Of a stretch of 64,000 nt of DNA, positions 1 to 8,688 are shown in pieces. How positions within the stretch are numbered: the first letter of the stretch is position 1; each line of letters opens with the position of its first letter. The stretch lies in NCBI RefSeq assembly GCF_015714715.1, contig NZ_WAHS01000002.1:620001-684000 (forward strand). Direction: 5' to 3'. Position numbers and translations under genes: made by a program. The notes below the pieces were generated by a model, which was not told the DNA's origin, did no database searches, and worked only from the letters and a program-made list of their open reading frames with translations. Origin of the DNA: Aestuariivirga litoralis. Lineage in GTDB: Bacteria; Pseudomonadota; Alphaproteobacteria; Rhizobiales; Aestuariivirgaceae.

Positions 1-2027
1 TTGCTCCAGCTCTGCCTGATGTTTCAATCATCATACCCGTGCATGGCCAAATTTCCTTCACGCTGAAATGTTTAAAGTCCATCGGCGAATCCAGGCCGAA
101 CAGCTCATATGAAGTGATTGTAATCGATGACGCGTCCGATGCAGGCGATCTCGCAATTCTGCGCCAGGTAAACGGCATCCGGCTGATCGAAAACACAAGC
201 AATCTGGGATTTCTCCGATCTTGCAATAAAGCCGCAAGCAAGGCGCGCGGGAAGTATTTCCATTTTCTGAATAACGACACTGAGGTTTTTCCAGGAACGA
301 TAGATCGGCTGGTTGAACTCGCAGCTGCGCATCCGGATGTTGGTCTTGTCGGTTCAAAATTCATCTTTCCCGATGGGAAGCTGCAAGAAGCAGGTGGCAT
401 AGTTTGGCGTGACGCTTCCGCCTGGAATTATGGGCGTGGAGAAAATCCCAATTTGCCGCGGTTCAATTATGTCCGCGAAGTCGACTATATTTCGGGCGCT
501 TCAATCCTTGTGCCTCGTAAAGTCTGGAAAGCGCTAAAGGGCTTCGACGAATATTATTCTCCCGCTTATTATGAAGACACCGACTTTGCCTTTCGGGTGA
601 GACAACATGGCATGCGCGTCCTGTATCAGCCGCGTTCTGTTGTCATGCATCACGAAGGAGTGTCCAACGGCAAAAAACTTTCGCAAGGCGTTAAGTCCTA
701 TCAGGTCGACAATCATAAAAAGTTTCTCAGTCGTTGGGCCGAGGATTTGCAAAAGAATCACTTTCCAGTTGCTGAACATCTGCTGCGTGCGTGCGATCAC
801 GCGATGCACAAGCCGATTGTTTTGATTATCGACCACTATTTACCCGAGCCAGACCGTGATGCGGGGTCTCGCGCAATACTCGCTTTAGTCCAGTCATTGG
901 TGGACCTTGGTTGCATCGTCAAATTCTGGCCGCAGAACGGGTATTACACGCCCGGCTATCACGACATCCTGGAAAGCATCGGTGTCGAGGTGTTGCAGGT
1001 TGACACGCTGGCCAGCCAGCTCGCAACTCTTGGCAATATAGGATCGGCCGGCGCTCTTGGACTTTGGCTCAAGAAAAGCGGTGCCGATATCAATGCCGTT
1101 TTCTTGTCGCGTCCCCATATTGCCGCCGAACTTTTGCCGGCCCTTCAAAAGCACGCCAGGGCCAAGATTGCTTACTATGGTCACGATTTGCATTTCTTGC
1201 GCTTACAGCGGGAAGCAAAAGCGATGAACGCACCGGAAATTTTGGGTGAAGCCGCAAAGTGGGAAAAAATGGAAAGGCATGCCTGGTCGGCTTCCGATGT
1301 CGTACTTTATCCTTCTGACGAGGAGGTAAACACTGTGAAAGAGCTGTCGCCACGGACCGACGTGCGCCGCCTACAGCTCTATGCCTTCAGTGATTTCATA
1401 CACCGCACCAAGCAGCCTGACGGATCAACCTTGCTTTTTGTGGCGGGCTTTGGCCACCCTCCTAACATCGATGCTGCGATCTGGTTTGTTTCTGAAATCT
1501 TCCCACATGTGAAGAAACTGCGGCCTGGTATTCGCCTGGTGATCGCTGGTTCCAATCCAAGAGACAGCGTGAAAGCGCTTGCCGCCCCTGACATAGAAGT
1601 CACGGGAACCCTGAGTGCTGAGGAACTGGTAAGGCGCTATGCAATTGCAAAACTCGCTGTAGTGCCCCTGCGCATTGGGGCGGGTGTAAAGCTCAAAGTG
1701 GTTGAAGCCATGCAAATGGGAGTGCCACTGGTCACGACGTCGGTTGGCGCTCAAGGCCTGCCCGGTTTTATGGATTTTGCTGCGGTCAAGGATCAGCCGC
1801 AGCAATTCGCCAAAGAGATATTGCGGCTGTTAGACAACCCCCGCGCGGCGCTGGCTCTATCCAAAAAGCAGAGCGCCTATGTGGAAAAAATGTTCTCTTA
1901 TGCAAGCCTGCGTGCTGATTTGCGGGTGTTGCTGAAGGATCTTGGCTGCCCGGCATTGCCTGGCGATCAAATGGATGGCGCTGAAGCGGCTTCTCGCAAG
2001 GCAAGAAAATCCCGCATAAACTCATAG
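1..2027 (+). CDS. GT2-GT4 fusion glycosyltransferase (5' partial)
   Basis: This is a probable surface-polysaccharide glycosyltransferase carrying two catalytic domains. The frame is open back to the window edge: codons from position 3 read APALPDVSIIIPVHG, the usual first strand of a GT2 domain, so the apparent GTG start at 39 is internal and the gene begins upstream. The GT2 half (about the first 250 visible residues) shows a VIDDAS metal-binding region, FLNNDTEV and YEDTDFAFRVRQHG. The second half, from about residue 280, is GT4-like, with FVAGFGHPPNIDA and PLRIGAGVKLKVVEAMQMGVPLVTT as the nucleotide-sugar binding C-lobe. It converges on a minus-strand lipid-sugar gene group. Family assignment is confident; donor and acceptor sugars cannot be told. 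Confidence 0.9.
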   Translation, partial: APALPDVSIIIPVHGQISFTLKCLKSIGESRPNSSYEVIVIDDASDAGDLAILRQVNGIRLIENTSNLGFLRSCNKAASKARGKYFHFLNNDTEVFPGTIDRLVELAAAHPDVGLVGSKFIFPDGKLQEAGGIVWRDASAWNYGRGENPNLPRFNYVREVDYISGASILVPRKVWKALKGFDEYYSPAYYEDTDFAFRVRQHGMRVLYQPRSVVMHHEGVSNGKKLSQGVKSYQVDNHKKFLSRWAEDLQKNHFPVAEHLLRACDHAMHKPIVLIIDHYLPEPDRDAGSRAILALVQSLVDLGCIVKFWPQNGYYTPGYHDILESIGVEVLQVDTLASQLATLGNIGSAGALGLWLKKSGADINAVFLSRPHIAAELLPALQKHARAKIAYYGHDLHFLRLQREAKAMNAPEILGEAAKWEKMERHAWSASDVVLYPSDEEVNTVKELSPRTDVRRLQLYAFSDFIHRTKQPDGSTLLFVAGFGHPPNIDAAIWFVSEIFPHVKKLRPGIRLVIAGSNPRDSVKALAAPDIEVTGTLSAEELVRRYAIAKLAVVPLRIGAGVKLKVVEAMQMGVPLVTTSVGAQGLPGFMDFAAVKDQPQQFAKEILRLLDNPRAALALSKKQSAYVEKMFSYASLRADLRVLLKDLGCPALPGDQMDGAEAASRKARKSRINS

Positions 2028-2131
2028 CGGCAGCAAGCTTCAGCCCTTGATTGATACTGCTTCACCTGATGCGGTGTGCTGGCGAACAATGTGCAGATGG
2101 CAAGGAACTACTATTGTAACCCAGTTGAAAT

Positions 2132-2479
2132 CTAAAAGCTCGACAACACGATGCCGCCCACAATCATCAGCAGCCCAACCAGCTGCTTGGCGCCGAGCGA
2201 CTCTCCCAATTGGAAATAAGCCAATGCTGGAACCAGAAGGAAACTGGTCGCCATCATGGGATAAGCCTTGCTCAGGGCCAGGTCTCTCAACACCAAAACC
2301 CACAAACATGTCGCCAGAAAATACAGAAGTAAGGCACTACCCAGCGTAAAGGCGAAATCAAATTTGATGAATGATTCAAGGGCTAATGGCTGGTCTTTCA
2401 AAATACCGCCAGCCCGCTTGAAGAGCAATTGACCAGCCGTCATCAGAACTATCACTATGATCGATAAAATGTAGGGCAC
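2132..2479 (-). CDS. EamA/EmrE-like small membrane protein, ArnE-type lipid-sugar flippase subunit
   Basis: A 115-residue, very hydrophobic protein with four predicted membrane helices, the size of ArnE/EmrE-family subunits (known to flip undecaprenyl-phosphate sugars or export cations). The frame extends further upstream into the methyltransferase gene, but the sequence becomes membrane-like only from the GTG at 2479 (VPYILSIIVIVLMTAGQLLFK). That start lies 20 bp after the preceding stop, with AGGA upstream, so I take it. Its position after a methyltransferase and a DPM-like glycosyltransferase suggests it moves a lipid-linked sugar across the inner membrane. This is inference from context; a partner subunit is not seen. 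Confidence 0.75.
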   Translation of the reverse strand: MPYILSIIVIVLMTAGQLLFKRAGGILKDQPLALESFIKFDFAFTLGSALLLYFLATCLWVLVLRDLALSKAYPMMATSFLLVPALAYFQLGESLGAKQLVGLLMIVGGIVLSSF

Positions 2480-2499
2480 AGATCTCGAATCCTGCGGGT

Positions 2500-3381
2500 T
2501 CAATGGGTTTCTAAAACATCTTCCGTACGTCCGATATAGGCCACAAACGAGTCCTTTGGCAGGAGCCGAAGTAGGGAAATGATTGGCCAGACGGATACAA
2601 AGACCAGCACGCTGAGTAACAGCGATTGATCTTTGGCGAACCGAATTCGCTCCCACAAGTTTTTTCGCGCAATGGGTAATAGTGGGTGCGCGCTAACAAC
2701 TTGAAATCCGTGTTTCGAGCTCAGTAATTCAATATTTCTCGGGTTGTAATACCACAAATGCGGCGATGGAAGACCCACTTGCCACATGCGATAAAATGGG
2801 CCGGAAATGCCAAGCTTATCCAAAATCGTAGCAATGAAATAAAATATTCCCCTCCGATCAGGAGAATTTATCACCACGATGCCACCAGTCTTAAGATGCA
2901 GCCTGCAAGCATTGAGCATGAAATTGGGATCAGGCAGATGCTCAAACACATCATTGAAAAGGATGACGTCAAAAGTACTTTTTGGTGCGATGCCTTCGGG
3001 AAAATATCCGGACAAAACTTTCACATCCATACGGCGCCGGGTCATTTCCGCAACGTCCTGGTCGGGTTCAATTCCGATCACTGAATGACCTTTGATGCCC
3101 GCCTCGGCCAAGAATTGGCCATGCCCACATCCGACGTCCAAAATTTCAAGGCGCTTACCCCTGAACAAAAGCCCCAGGTGATCCAGTATGCGCTGATTGT
3201 TTGTCGCCCGAAGAGAATCGAGCGCTTTCATTCTCAGTTCTTCATCAATGGCAGTAGGGCCATTGTTCTGGTTTTCTATGTGAGGCTCAAGAGTTGAACC
3301 GAGTAAATTGCATGCCTCGCATTGGAAAAGCCAATCATGGCGCTGCCGTCGCATTGCGGAATTACATACCGGGCAAAGCAT
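2500..3381 (-). CDS. Class I SAM-dependent methyltransferase with N-terminal zinc-ribbon-like motif
   Basis: A 293-residue protein. Residues 3-25 have paired cysteines (CPVC and CEAC) that look like a small zinc ribbon, as in many polysaccharide-locus methyltransferases. The Rossmann SAM-binding core follows, with ILDVGCGHGQFL (motif I) at about 75-86, an acidic GIEPD end to strand 2, and FDVILFNDVFEHLPDP (motif IV region). The C-terminal part carries a hydrophobic stretch near residues 255-275 that may touch the membrane. SD-like GGAAAG precedes the ATG. It lies between a DPM-like glycosyltransferase and a small flippase-like gene on the same strand, so a sugar-lipid or O-antigen substrate is plausible, but the substrate is unknown. 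Confidence 0.87.
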   Translation of the reverse strand: MLCPVCNSAMRRQRHDWLFQCEACNLLGSTLEPHIENQNNGPTAIDEELRMKALDSLRATNNQRILDHLGLLFRGKRLEILDVGCGHGQFLAEAGIKGHSVIGIEPDQDVAEMTRRRMDVKVLSGYFPEGIAPKSTFDVILFNDVFEHLPDPNFMLNACRLHLKTGGIVVINSPDRRGIFYFIATILDKLGISGPFYRMWQVGLPSPHLWYYNPRNIELLSSKHGFQVVSAHPLLPIARKNLWERIRFAKDQSLLLSVLVFVSVWPIISLLRLLPKDSFVAYIGRTEDVLETH

Positions 3382-3450
3382 GCCTATGGACTTTCCAATT
3401 CAATTGATTTTGCATCTATTTGCCCATGCGGAAAACATCGACATTCGCCA

Positions 3451-4518
3451 TTACGGTTTTCCCGTCGCGTCATTCTGATTGTGCACCGGAGAAATGTTGC
3501 GCCTGGATTTCCTCAGGCGGGGGTGCAACGCCTGAGCAGGTGTCGATTGGATATCGTAGTTGAGAAATGCCAACAAGAATTGCACGCCCAAAATAATGGG
3601 GAGTGCCGCAAGCATGACCGTGCCCGCCGTTGCCACCCGGTAATGATTCCAATTGAAAAGACCGAAAACCACCCCGAAAACCAGGGCGATGAGCCCCAGC
3701 ACCAATTCGACCGACGCGACGCTGAAGTTGCGAAGAAAATAGTTATAGACGATGCGCTTATAAGTATTGCGCAGATGGGAAATTGCAAACCGCGGTATTT
3801 CATTGAGTGGCTTCAATCCGCTCGTCTCGTCGCCGTAATGCCCTCGCATCGGGACATCGACCACGCGGGCACCAATCAGCGCCAATCGAAACAAGAGATC
3901 AGATTCAAAAAAATAGCGTTTGGCAATCTTTTGCAAGGGCAGCTCGTCAATCAAACTCGCATGGATTGCGATATAGCCATTCGTGGGATCGAATGTTTGC
4001 CAATATCCGGTTGAGAGCTTGGTGAAAAAGGAGAGGCTGGCATTGCCCAACAATCGCAGCGTCGGCATTGTGGCAACGCCTTCCGGCTCGAAGAAGCGAT
4101 TGCCTTTCGCATAGTCTGCTTCCCCTGCGAGAATGACATCGGTAAAGCTTAGAATATGGGCGGGATCCATCTGACCATCGCCATCAATCTTCACAATAAC
4201 GTCGGCATCCTGCGCGGCGGCGGCCTGCATGCCAACCAGCGTTGCGCCGCCCACACCTTGATTGACGGCGTTGTAAATAATTTGAACCCGGGTATCGCGG
4301 CAATTCTCTTCGACATATCGCCCGGAGTTTTCGGGGCAGCAGTCATCGACGACATAGATGCAGTGAACTTCTGGACCGATCTTTTCAATCACTGAAAGGA
4401 CATGCCCTTTCACGCGATAGCACGGAATTGCCACAGCGATCCTTGGTTTCTTCGTGGTTGCAGTCGGTTGAAATTCGCCCCTGATGGGCAATGGAGAGAT
4501 GAAATGGGAAGAGTTCAT
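3451..4518 (-). CDS. GT2 glycosyltransferase, polyprenyl-phosphate (DPM/DPG-like) type
   Basis: A 355-residue protein that transfers a sugar from a nucleotide donor, probably to a polyprenyl phosphate. The DPM-like GT2 core is clear: IAVAIPCYRVKGHV, IYVVDDCCPENSG, GVGGATLVGMQAA and KIDGDGQMDP (DxD). Two hydrophobic segments near the C-terminus would anchor it in the inner membrane. The frame can start at a TTG at 4530, but the ATG at 4518 has GGAGAA at good spacing and is preferred. It is first in a minus-strand set with the methyltransferase and ArnE-like genes, consistent with making, modifying and flipping a lipid-linked sugar. Confidence 0.88.
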   Translation of the reverse strand: MNSSHFISPLPIRGEFQPTATTKKPRIAVAIPCYRVKGHVLSVIEKIGPEVHCIYVVDDCCPENSGRYVEENCRDTRVQIIYNAVNQGVGGATLVGMQAAAAQDADVIVKIDGDGQMDPAHILSFTDVILAGEADYAKGNRFFEPEGVATMPTLRLLGNASLSFFTKLSTGYWQTFDPTNGYIAIHASLIDELPLQKIAKRYFFESDLLFRLALIGARVVDVPMRGHYGDETSGLKPLNEIPRFAISHLRNTYKRIVYNYFLRNFSVASVELVLGLIALVFGVVFGLFNWNHYRVATAGTVMLAALPIILGVQFLLAFLNYDIQSTPAQALHPRLRKSRRNISPVHNQNDATGKP

Positions 4519-4658
4519 CGGGTTCTCCAAAATGGCCGATTACCAAGTCACAACGGGTGTTTAACCACGCATTTTGTATCGGTCTTTGGGGAAGCTGGCA
4601 AGAACGCACCACGTCATACGGGGCAAAACCGCAAAAATTGCAGCAAAAGCCACCACCT

Positions 4659-4724
4659 GTATTTGCAACATAATCCCGCCTATGTGAAACATGAGACCGG
4701 TTCTGGGCGGTCGTTCCCCGGCTG
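4659..4724 (+). repeat. Upstream repeat copy A (66 bp, partner at 5385-5450)
   Basis: This stretch aligns without gaps to 5385-5450, with 51 of 66 positions identical by hand count. It begins with an identical 14-mer, GTATTTGCAACATA, and later blocks CCTATG, TTCTG, GCGGT and CGGCTG match. It ends 17 bp before the ATG of the quinone reductase at 4742; copy B ends 14 bp before the ATG of the type I secretion ABC gene. An in-frame ATG-TGA inside copy A argues against coding. Most likely it is a duplicated promoter/leader bringing the two units under common control. Confidence 0.7.
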
Positions 4725-4741
4725 CTGCGCAGAGGCATCTC

Positions 4742-5332
4742 ATGAAGGTAAACGTGATCTACGCCCATCCCGTGACGGACAGCTACCAAGCCGTTTTGCA
4801 CCACCGGATTGTGCGCGCGCTTGCAGCGCGGGGCGATGAAGTGATTGATCATGACCTCTATGCCATGGAATTTGATCCGGTGATGAAAGCCAGTGAGTGG
4901 CGTGGCCATTCCAATTCTGCGCAGCCACCGGATGAATTGAGGCCATATATCGAAGCACTGCAATGGGCTGACGCTTGCGTGTTCTGCTTTCCCACCTGGT
5001 GGTCGGGGCTTCCCGCAATTTTGAAGGGATACTTTGACAGGGTGTGGCGGCCGGGTGTGGCTTTTGAAATACCGGCCCATGGTGGAGCGCTCAAGCCTGC
5101 ACTCCGGAATATCCGCCGGATGGGCGTGGTCACCACCTGCGCATCGCCATGGTGGTACAACGAAGTCTACATGCAAAACCCGGCCAGAAAAGTGCTTCTG
5201 CGCGGCCTGAAGTCCATGTGTGGACCGCGGACAGAACATATCTATCTGACCCGGCATTCTGTAGAATCCATCTCCTCCAGGAAGCGAGAGCAATTTGCGG
5301 ACTTTGTAGAACAACAATTCGCACGGTTCTGA
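4742..5332 (+). CDS. NAD(P)H dehydrogenase (quinone)-type flavodoxin-fold protein
   Basis: A 196-residue cytoplasmic flavoprotein of the NQO1/KefF/MdaB-like family, which reduces quinones with NAD(P)H bound on FMN or FAD. The N-terminus (KVNVIYAHPVTDSYQ) is the first strand and flavin-phosphate loop. WADACVFCFPTWWSGLPAILKGYFDRVWRPGVAF is the family's conserved flavin-stacking and dimer region at about residues 80-110. The longer frame from 4691 runs back into the duplicated leader and is unlikely; the ATG at 4742 has AGAGG upstream. It is followed after 130 bp by a type I secretion operon whose leader is related, so the two are probably co-regulated. The substrate is unknown. Confidence 0.85.
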   Translation: MKVNVIYAHPVTDSYQAVLHHRIVRALAARGDEVIDHDLYAMEFDPVMKASEWRGHSNSAQPPDELRPYIEALQWADACVFCFPTWWSGLPAILKGYFDRVWRPGVAFEIPAHGGALKPALRNIRRMGVVTTCASPWWYNEVYMQNPARKVLLRGLKSMCGPRTEHIYLTRHSVESISSRKREQFADFVEQQFARF

Positions 5333-5384
5333 TCTGAGCGAGAAGACGACAAAACCGCGAAACCAAGCGTAAATTCCGCCACCC

Positions 5385-5450
5385 GTATTTGCAACATATG
5401 CCCACCTATGCGAAGATTCAGACTGATTCTGTGCGGTGGGGCACCGGCTG
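5385..5450 (+). repeat. Upstream repeat copy B (66 bp, partner at 4659-4724)
   Basis: Second copy of the duplicated upstream region, offset 726 bp from copy A and placed almost identically relative to the next start (repeat start 80 bp before the ATG, against 83 bp for copy A). The best conserved parts are the GTATTTGCAACATA block and CCTATG. No textbook -35/-10 pair is obvious in either copy, so it may be an activator-dependent or alternative-sigma promoter, or a leader RNA. Confidence 0.7.
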
Positions 5451-5464
5451 ATGGGACGCGGTCT

Positions 5465-7234
5465 ATGACAGGTGACAATGAGATCCGCGCGCAGGTCTTT
5501 GGCCGCAACCGCAAACTGATTATCGTCACCTTCATCTTCAGTTTCGTGATCAATATTCTGGCCCTGTCCGGTTCGCTGTTCATGTTGCAGGTCTATGACC
5601 GCGTGATCCCCTCCGGCAGCATTCCCACGCTGGTGGCTTTGGCGGGGATCGTGCTGCTGCTTTATTGCTATTTCGGCCTGCTGGATTATGTGCGCTCGCG
5701 CATCTTTGTGCGGGTGGGAAAGCGGCTGGAGGAATCGCTACGCCTGCGGGCCTTTGACGTGATGTCCAAGGCGGCCCTGTCCAAGACCAACACCGCCGGC
5801 ACCTTGCCGGTGCAGGATCTGGCCGCCATCCGCCAGTTCATCAGCGGCCAGGGGCCATTGGCTTATTTTGATATGCCCTATGTGCCGCTCTATATGCTGG
5901 CCGCCTTCTCGCTGCATTGGCTGCTGGGCGTAACGGCAATGGTTTCCGCCGCGATCATTTTCATTCTGGCGCTGCTGGCCGAACGGGCCACCCGCAAGCA
6001 TTCCAACGCCGCACAGCAGGCCCAACACCGGCTAACCACAATGACGGAAGAGGCCCGCCGCAATGCCGAAGCGCTTTTTGCTTTGGGCATGAAAGGCCCG
6101 GTGCGCGCGCGCTGGGCCAGAATCCACCAGGAATCACTGGCCCTGCAAACCCATGCCAATGATGCGGGTGCGACTTTCTCGGCCTTCTCGCGGGTATTCA
6201 GGTTGATCGTGCAATCGGCCATGCTGGGCGTGGGCGCTTTTCTGGCCGTCCGCCATGAAATTTCCTCAGGCTCGATCATCGCCAGTTCGATCATTCTGGG
6301 CCGCGCTTTAGCACCGGTGGAACAGGCCGTGGCCGGCTGGCAGCAATTGCTGAACGCGCGCAAAGCCTATGAACGTCTGACGCAGTTTTTCAAACAGGTG
6401 CCGGCGGAACAAGATCGCATCACGCTGCCGCGGCCCAAAGGCCATCTGGCGGCAGAAGCCATTAGCGTCACCGTGCCTGGCATCGACAAGCCCCTGTTGC
6501 AAAACGTGTCCTTCACGGTCGCACCCGGTACGGCGCTGGGTGTGATCGGGCCAACCGGCGCCGGTAAATCCACCTTGGCTCGTGCGTTGACCGGTGTGTT
6601 ACCATTGGCGCGCGGCAATGTGCGGCTTGACGGTGCCACGCCAGACCAGTTCGGCGAAGATCTCTATGGCCGCCTGATCGGTTATCTTCCGCAGGACGTG
6701 CAGATCCTGGATGGCACCGTGGCCGAAAATATTTCGCGTTTTTCCGCAGCCGGTGATGACGCCAAGGTAGTCGCCGCCGCCCAGCTGGCCGACATCCATG
6801 AATTCATCCTGCGCCTGCCACAAGGCTATGAGACCAGACTGCAGGAAGGCGGCTCGCGCCTGTCTGCCGGCCAAAGGCAGCGCGTGGCATTGGCCCGCGC
6901 AGTTTATGGCGATCCGGTGCTGCTCATTCTGGATGAACCCAATTCCAATCTCGATGCCGATGGCGAAGCCGCACTTGATAAGGCGATAAAGGCCACCTTG
7001 GCGCGCGGCGCCAGCGCAGTGATGATTGCTCACCGGCCAAGTGCGCTGAATGCGGTGACCCACCTTCTCGTTTTGGCCAATGGCCAGGTGCAGATGTCGG
7101 GGCCGCGCGATGACGTTCTGATCAAGCTGGGCATGCAGCCCATGCGCCCGCCTGCAGCAGCTGTGAATACCAATGCCCCCACCTTCGCCACCATGGGCGG
7201 AAAACTGGCCGGACCGGCGCGAGGCTCTTCATGA
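5465..7234 (+). CDS. Type I secretion system permease/ATPase (PrsD-like)
   Basis: A 589-residue inner-membrane ABC exporter half-transporter that powers export of RTX-type or glycanase proteins. The first ~300 residues hold six membrane helices (for example VTFIFSFVINILALSGSLFMLQVYDRV). The ATPase follows with Walker A GPTGAGKS, Q-loop YLPQDVQILDGTVAENI, signature LSAGQRQRVALARA and Walker B VLLILDEPNSNLD. The frame is open from 5408, but those residues lie in the repeated leader and the transporter begins at MTGDNEIRAQVFGRNRK, so 5465 is chosen. The stop overlaps the HlyD gene by 4 bp. No C39 peptidase-like extension is present. No TolC-type outer-membrane partner or exported substrate is encoded in the window. 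Confidence 0.93.
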   Translation: MTGDNEIRAQVFGRNRKLIIVTFIFSFVINILALSGSLFMLQVYDRVIPSGSIPTLVALAGIVLLLYCYFGLLDYVRSRIFVRVGKRLEESLRLRAFDVMSKAALSKTNTAGTLPVQDLAAIRQFISGQGPLAYFDMPYVPLYMLAAFSLHWLLGVTAMVSAAIIFILALLAERATRKHSNAAQQAQHRLTTMTEEARRNAEALFALGMKGPVRARWARIHQESLALQTHANDAGATFSAFSRVFRLIVQSAMLGVGAFLAVRHEISSGSIIASSIILGRALAPVEQAVAGWQQLLNARKAYERLTQFFKQVPAEQDRITLPRPKGHLAAEAISVTVPGIDKPLLQNVSFTVAPGTALGVIGPTGAGKSTLARALTGVLPLARGNVRLDGATPDQFGEDLYGRLIGYLPQDVQILDGTVAENISRFSAAGDDAKVVAAAQLADIHEFILRLPQGYETRLQEGGSRLSAGQRQRVALARAVYGDPVLLILDEPNSNLDADGEAALDKAIKATLARGASAVMIAHRPSALNAVTHLLVLANGQVQMSGPRDDVLIKLGMQPMRPPAAAVNTNAPTFATMGGKLAGPARGSS

Positions 7235-8559
7235 GCCAGATTGAAATGTCAAAAGACACGGATGCGGATCTGCGCCGTCTGACGCTGTTGGGCTTTGCCG
7301 GCATTGCCAGCATGCTGGGCCTGTTCCTGGCCTGGACCTGGTTTTCCGATTTGAACGGCGCCGTGGTGGCCCAGGCCACCATCCAGGCCGAAACCTATTC
7401 CAAACGCATCCAGCACCGTGAAGGCGGCAACGTGCTCAAGATTTTGGTCAAGGACGGCGACAGCGTCACCGCTGGCCAGGAACTGGTCTTGCTGGACCCG
7501 GCGGCGATCCAGTCGCAAGTCGGCATTTTTTCCGCAAGGCTGGATGAGCTGACCGTCAAGCGCTCAGCCCTGGAAGCCCAGCGCGACGGCTTGGCTTCAC
7601 TCACCCTGCCGCCAGCCTATCAGGCGCGCGCGCATGAACCTGCCTTGGCGGCCATCATCAGCGGTCAGCAAAGATTACTGCAATCGACATTGGATTCCGC
7701 CCGAGACCGGCAAGCCCAATTGAATGCCCAGACCGACCAGATCAACGAGCAGATCAAAGGCCATGAAGCCCAGATGGCCGCTGACCAGACCCAGCTCTCC
7801 TTGATCACCAGCGAGAGTGACAGCTTGAAGCCGCTGCAGGAAAAGGGGCTGATCCCTGCCACGCGCGTTTTGGCACTGGAGCGTGAATCCGCCCGCATCG
7901 CCGGCGAGATCGGCCAGCTTCAGGCCAGCAAGGCGTCATCTCTTGAAAAGATCAGCGAGATCAAAACCCAAAGCCTGCAGATCGGCGAGGAATTGCGCAA
8001 CCAGGCCCTGAATGAATTGCGCGACACCGAAAGCAAGCTCTCCGATGCGCAGGGCCAGTTGGCGGCGTCGCAGTCGGAACTCGATCATACCACCATCAGG
8101 GCCCCGATTGCCGGCACGGTGTTCCAGCTCACCGTTCACACTGATGGCGGGGTGATCACGCCGGGTGAAACGCTGATGATGATCCTGCCCAAGGATGATG
8201 CGCTGGTGCTGCAGGCTGCCGTGTCTCCCAATGACATCAGCCATATTCATCTGGGCCAGCAGGCCGAGCTGGTCTTCCCAGCCTTTGACTCGCGCGCTAC
8301 CCCCCGCATCGAAGCTGAAGTGACCAATGTAGCCGCCGACACAACCCGACCCGATGTGTCGCGTGGCGATGCTCAGGCGCAGCCTTTTTATGCTGTGCGC
8401 CTGGTCATTTCCGCCAGTGAGCGGCTGAAGCTGGGCACCAATCAGTTGAAGCCCGGCATGATGGCGGAAGCCTTCATCCAGACCGAGGCGCGCTCCCCCA
8501 TGTCTTATCTGCTCAAGCCGCTCCTGCAGCAATGGAACCACGCCATGCGTGAGCATTGA
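7231..8559 (+). CDS. HlyD-family periplasmic adaptor of type I secretion (PrsE-like)
   Basis: A 442-residue membrane-fusion protein. One N-terminal membrane helix (about residues 15-38) is followed by a lipoyl-like hairpin (SKRIQHREGGNVLKILVKDGDSVTAGQELVLLDP). A long coiled coil rich in Gln, Ala and Glu covers about 95-290. The returning lipoyl half and beta-barrel carry the HlyD hallmark RAPIAGTVFQLTVHTDGGVITPGETLMMILP. It would bridge the ABC exporter to an outer-membrane TolC channel. The ATGA overlap with the ABC gene indicates coupled translation and a 1:1 complex. Confidence 0.93.
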   Translation: MSQIEMSKDTDADLRRLTLLGFAGIASMLGLFLAWTWFSDLNGAVVAQATIQAETYSKRIQHREGGNVLKILVKDGDSVTAGQELVLLDPAAIQSQVGIFSARLDELTVKRSALEAQRDGLASLTLPPAYQARAHEPALAAIISGQQRLLQSTLDSARDRQAQLNAQTDQINEQIKGHEAQMAADQTQLSLITSESDSLKPLQEKGLIPATRVLALERESARIAGEIGQLQASKASSLEKISEIKTQSLQIGEELRNQALNELRDTESKLSDAQGQLAASQSELDHTTIRAPIAGTVFQLTVHTDGGVITPGETLMMILPKDDALVLQAAVSPNDISHIHLGQQAELVFPAFDSRATPRIEAEVTNVAADTTRPDVSRGDAQAQPFYAVRLVISASERLKLGTNQLKPGMMAEAFIQTEARSPMSYLLKPLLQQWNHAMREH

Positions 8560-8622
8560 AGCCCAAACCGGCATAGGCCACCACGGTATAATTCATGCCT
8601 CCCGGCGCACGCCGCCGCTATG

Positions 8623-8655
8623 CTGCAATGCAATAATCTTTTTGAAGCATTGCAC
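8623..8655. promoter_or_regulatory. Paired dyad, candidate operator upstream of MFS gene
   Basis: Perfect 8-bp arms TGCAATGC (8624-8631) and GCATTGCA (8647-8654) are separated by 15 bp, with centres about two helical turns apart. The left half also reads CTGCAATGCAA, one base from the TTGC-N3-GCAA dyads seen upstream of the dehydratase, mdh and the helicase. It lies 35-65 bp before the MFS start, so it may be a repressor site. No adjacent regulator gene is present. Confidence 0.45.
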
Positions 8656-8688
8656 CCCTTGAGCACTCAATCTCCCCCAATCTCTCTA

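Noticed and set aside
4385-5317. 310-codon minus-strand frame opposite the quinone reductase
   Set aside because: Overlaps a real plus-strand gene and the repeated leader; no domain features.
4659-5450. Insertion-sequence or transposon ends as the explanation of the 66-bp repeat
   Set aside because: Copies are in direct orientation, diverged, placed just before two start codons, and no transposase is present.
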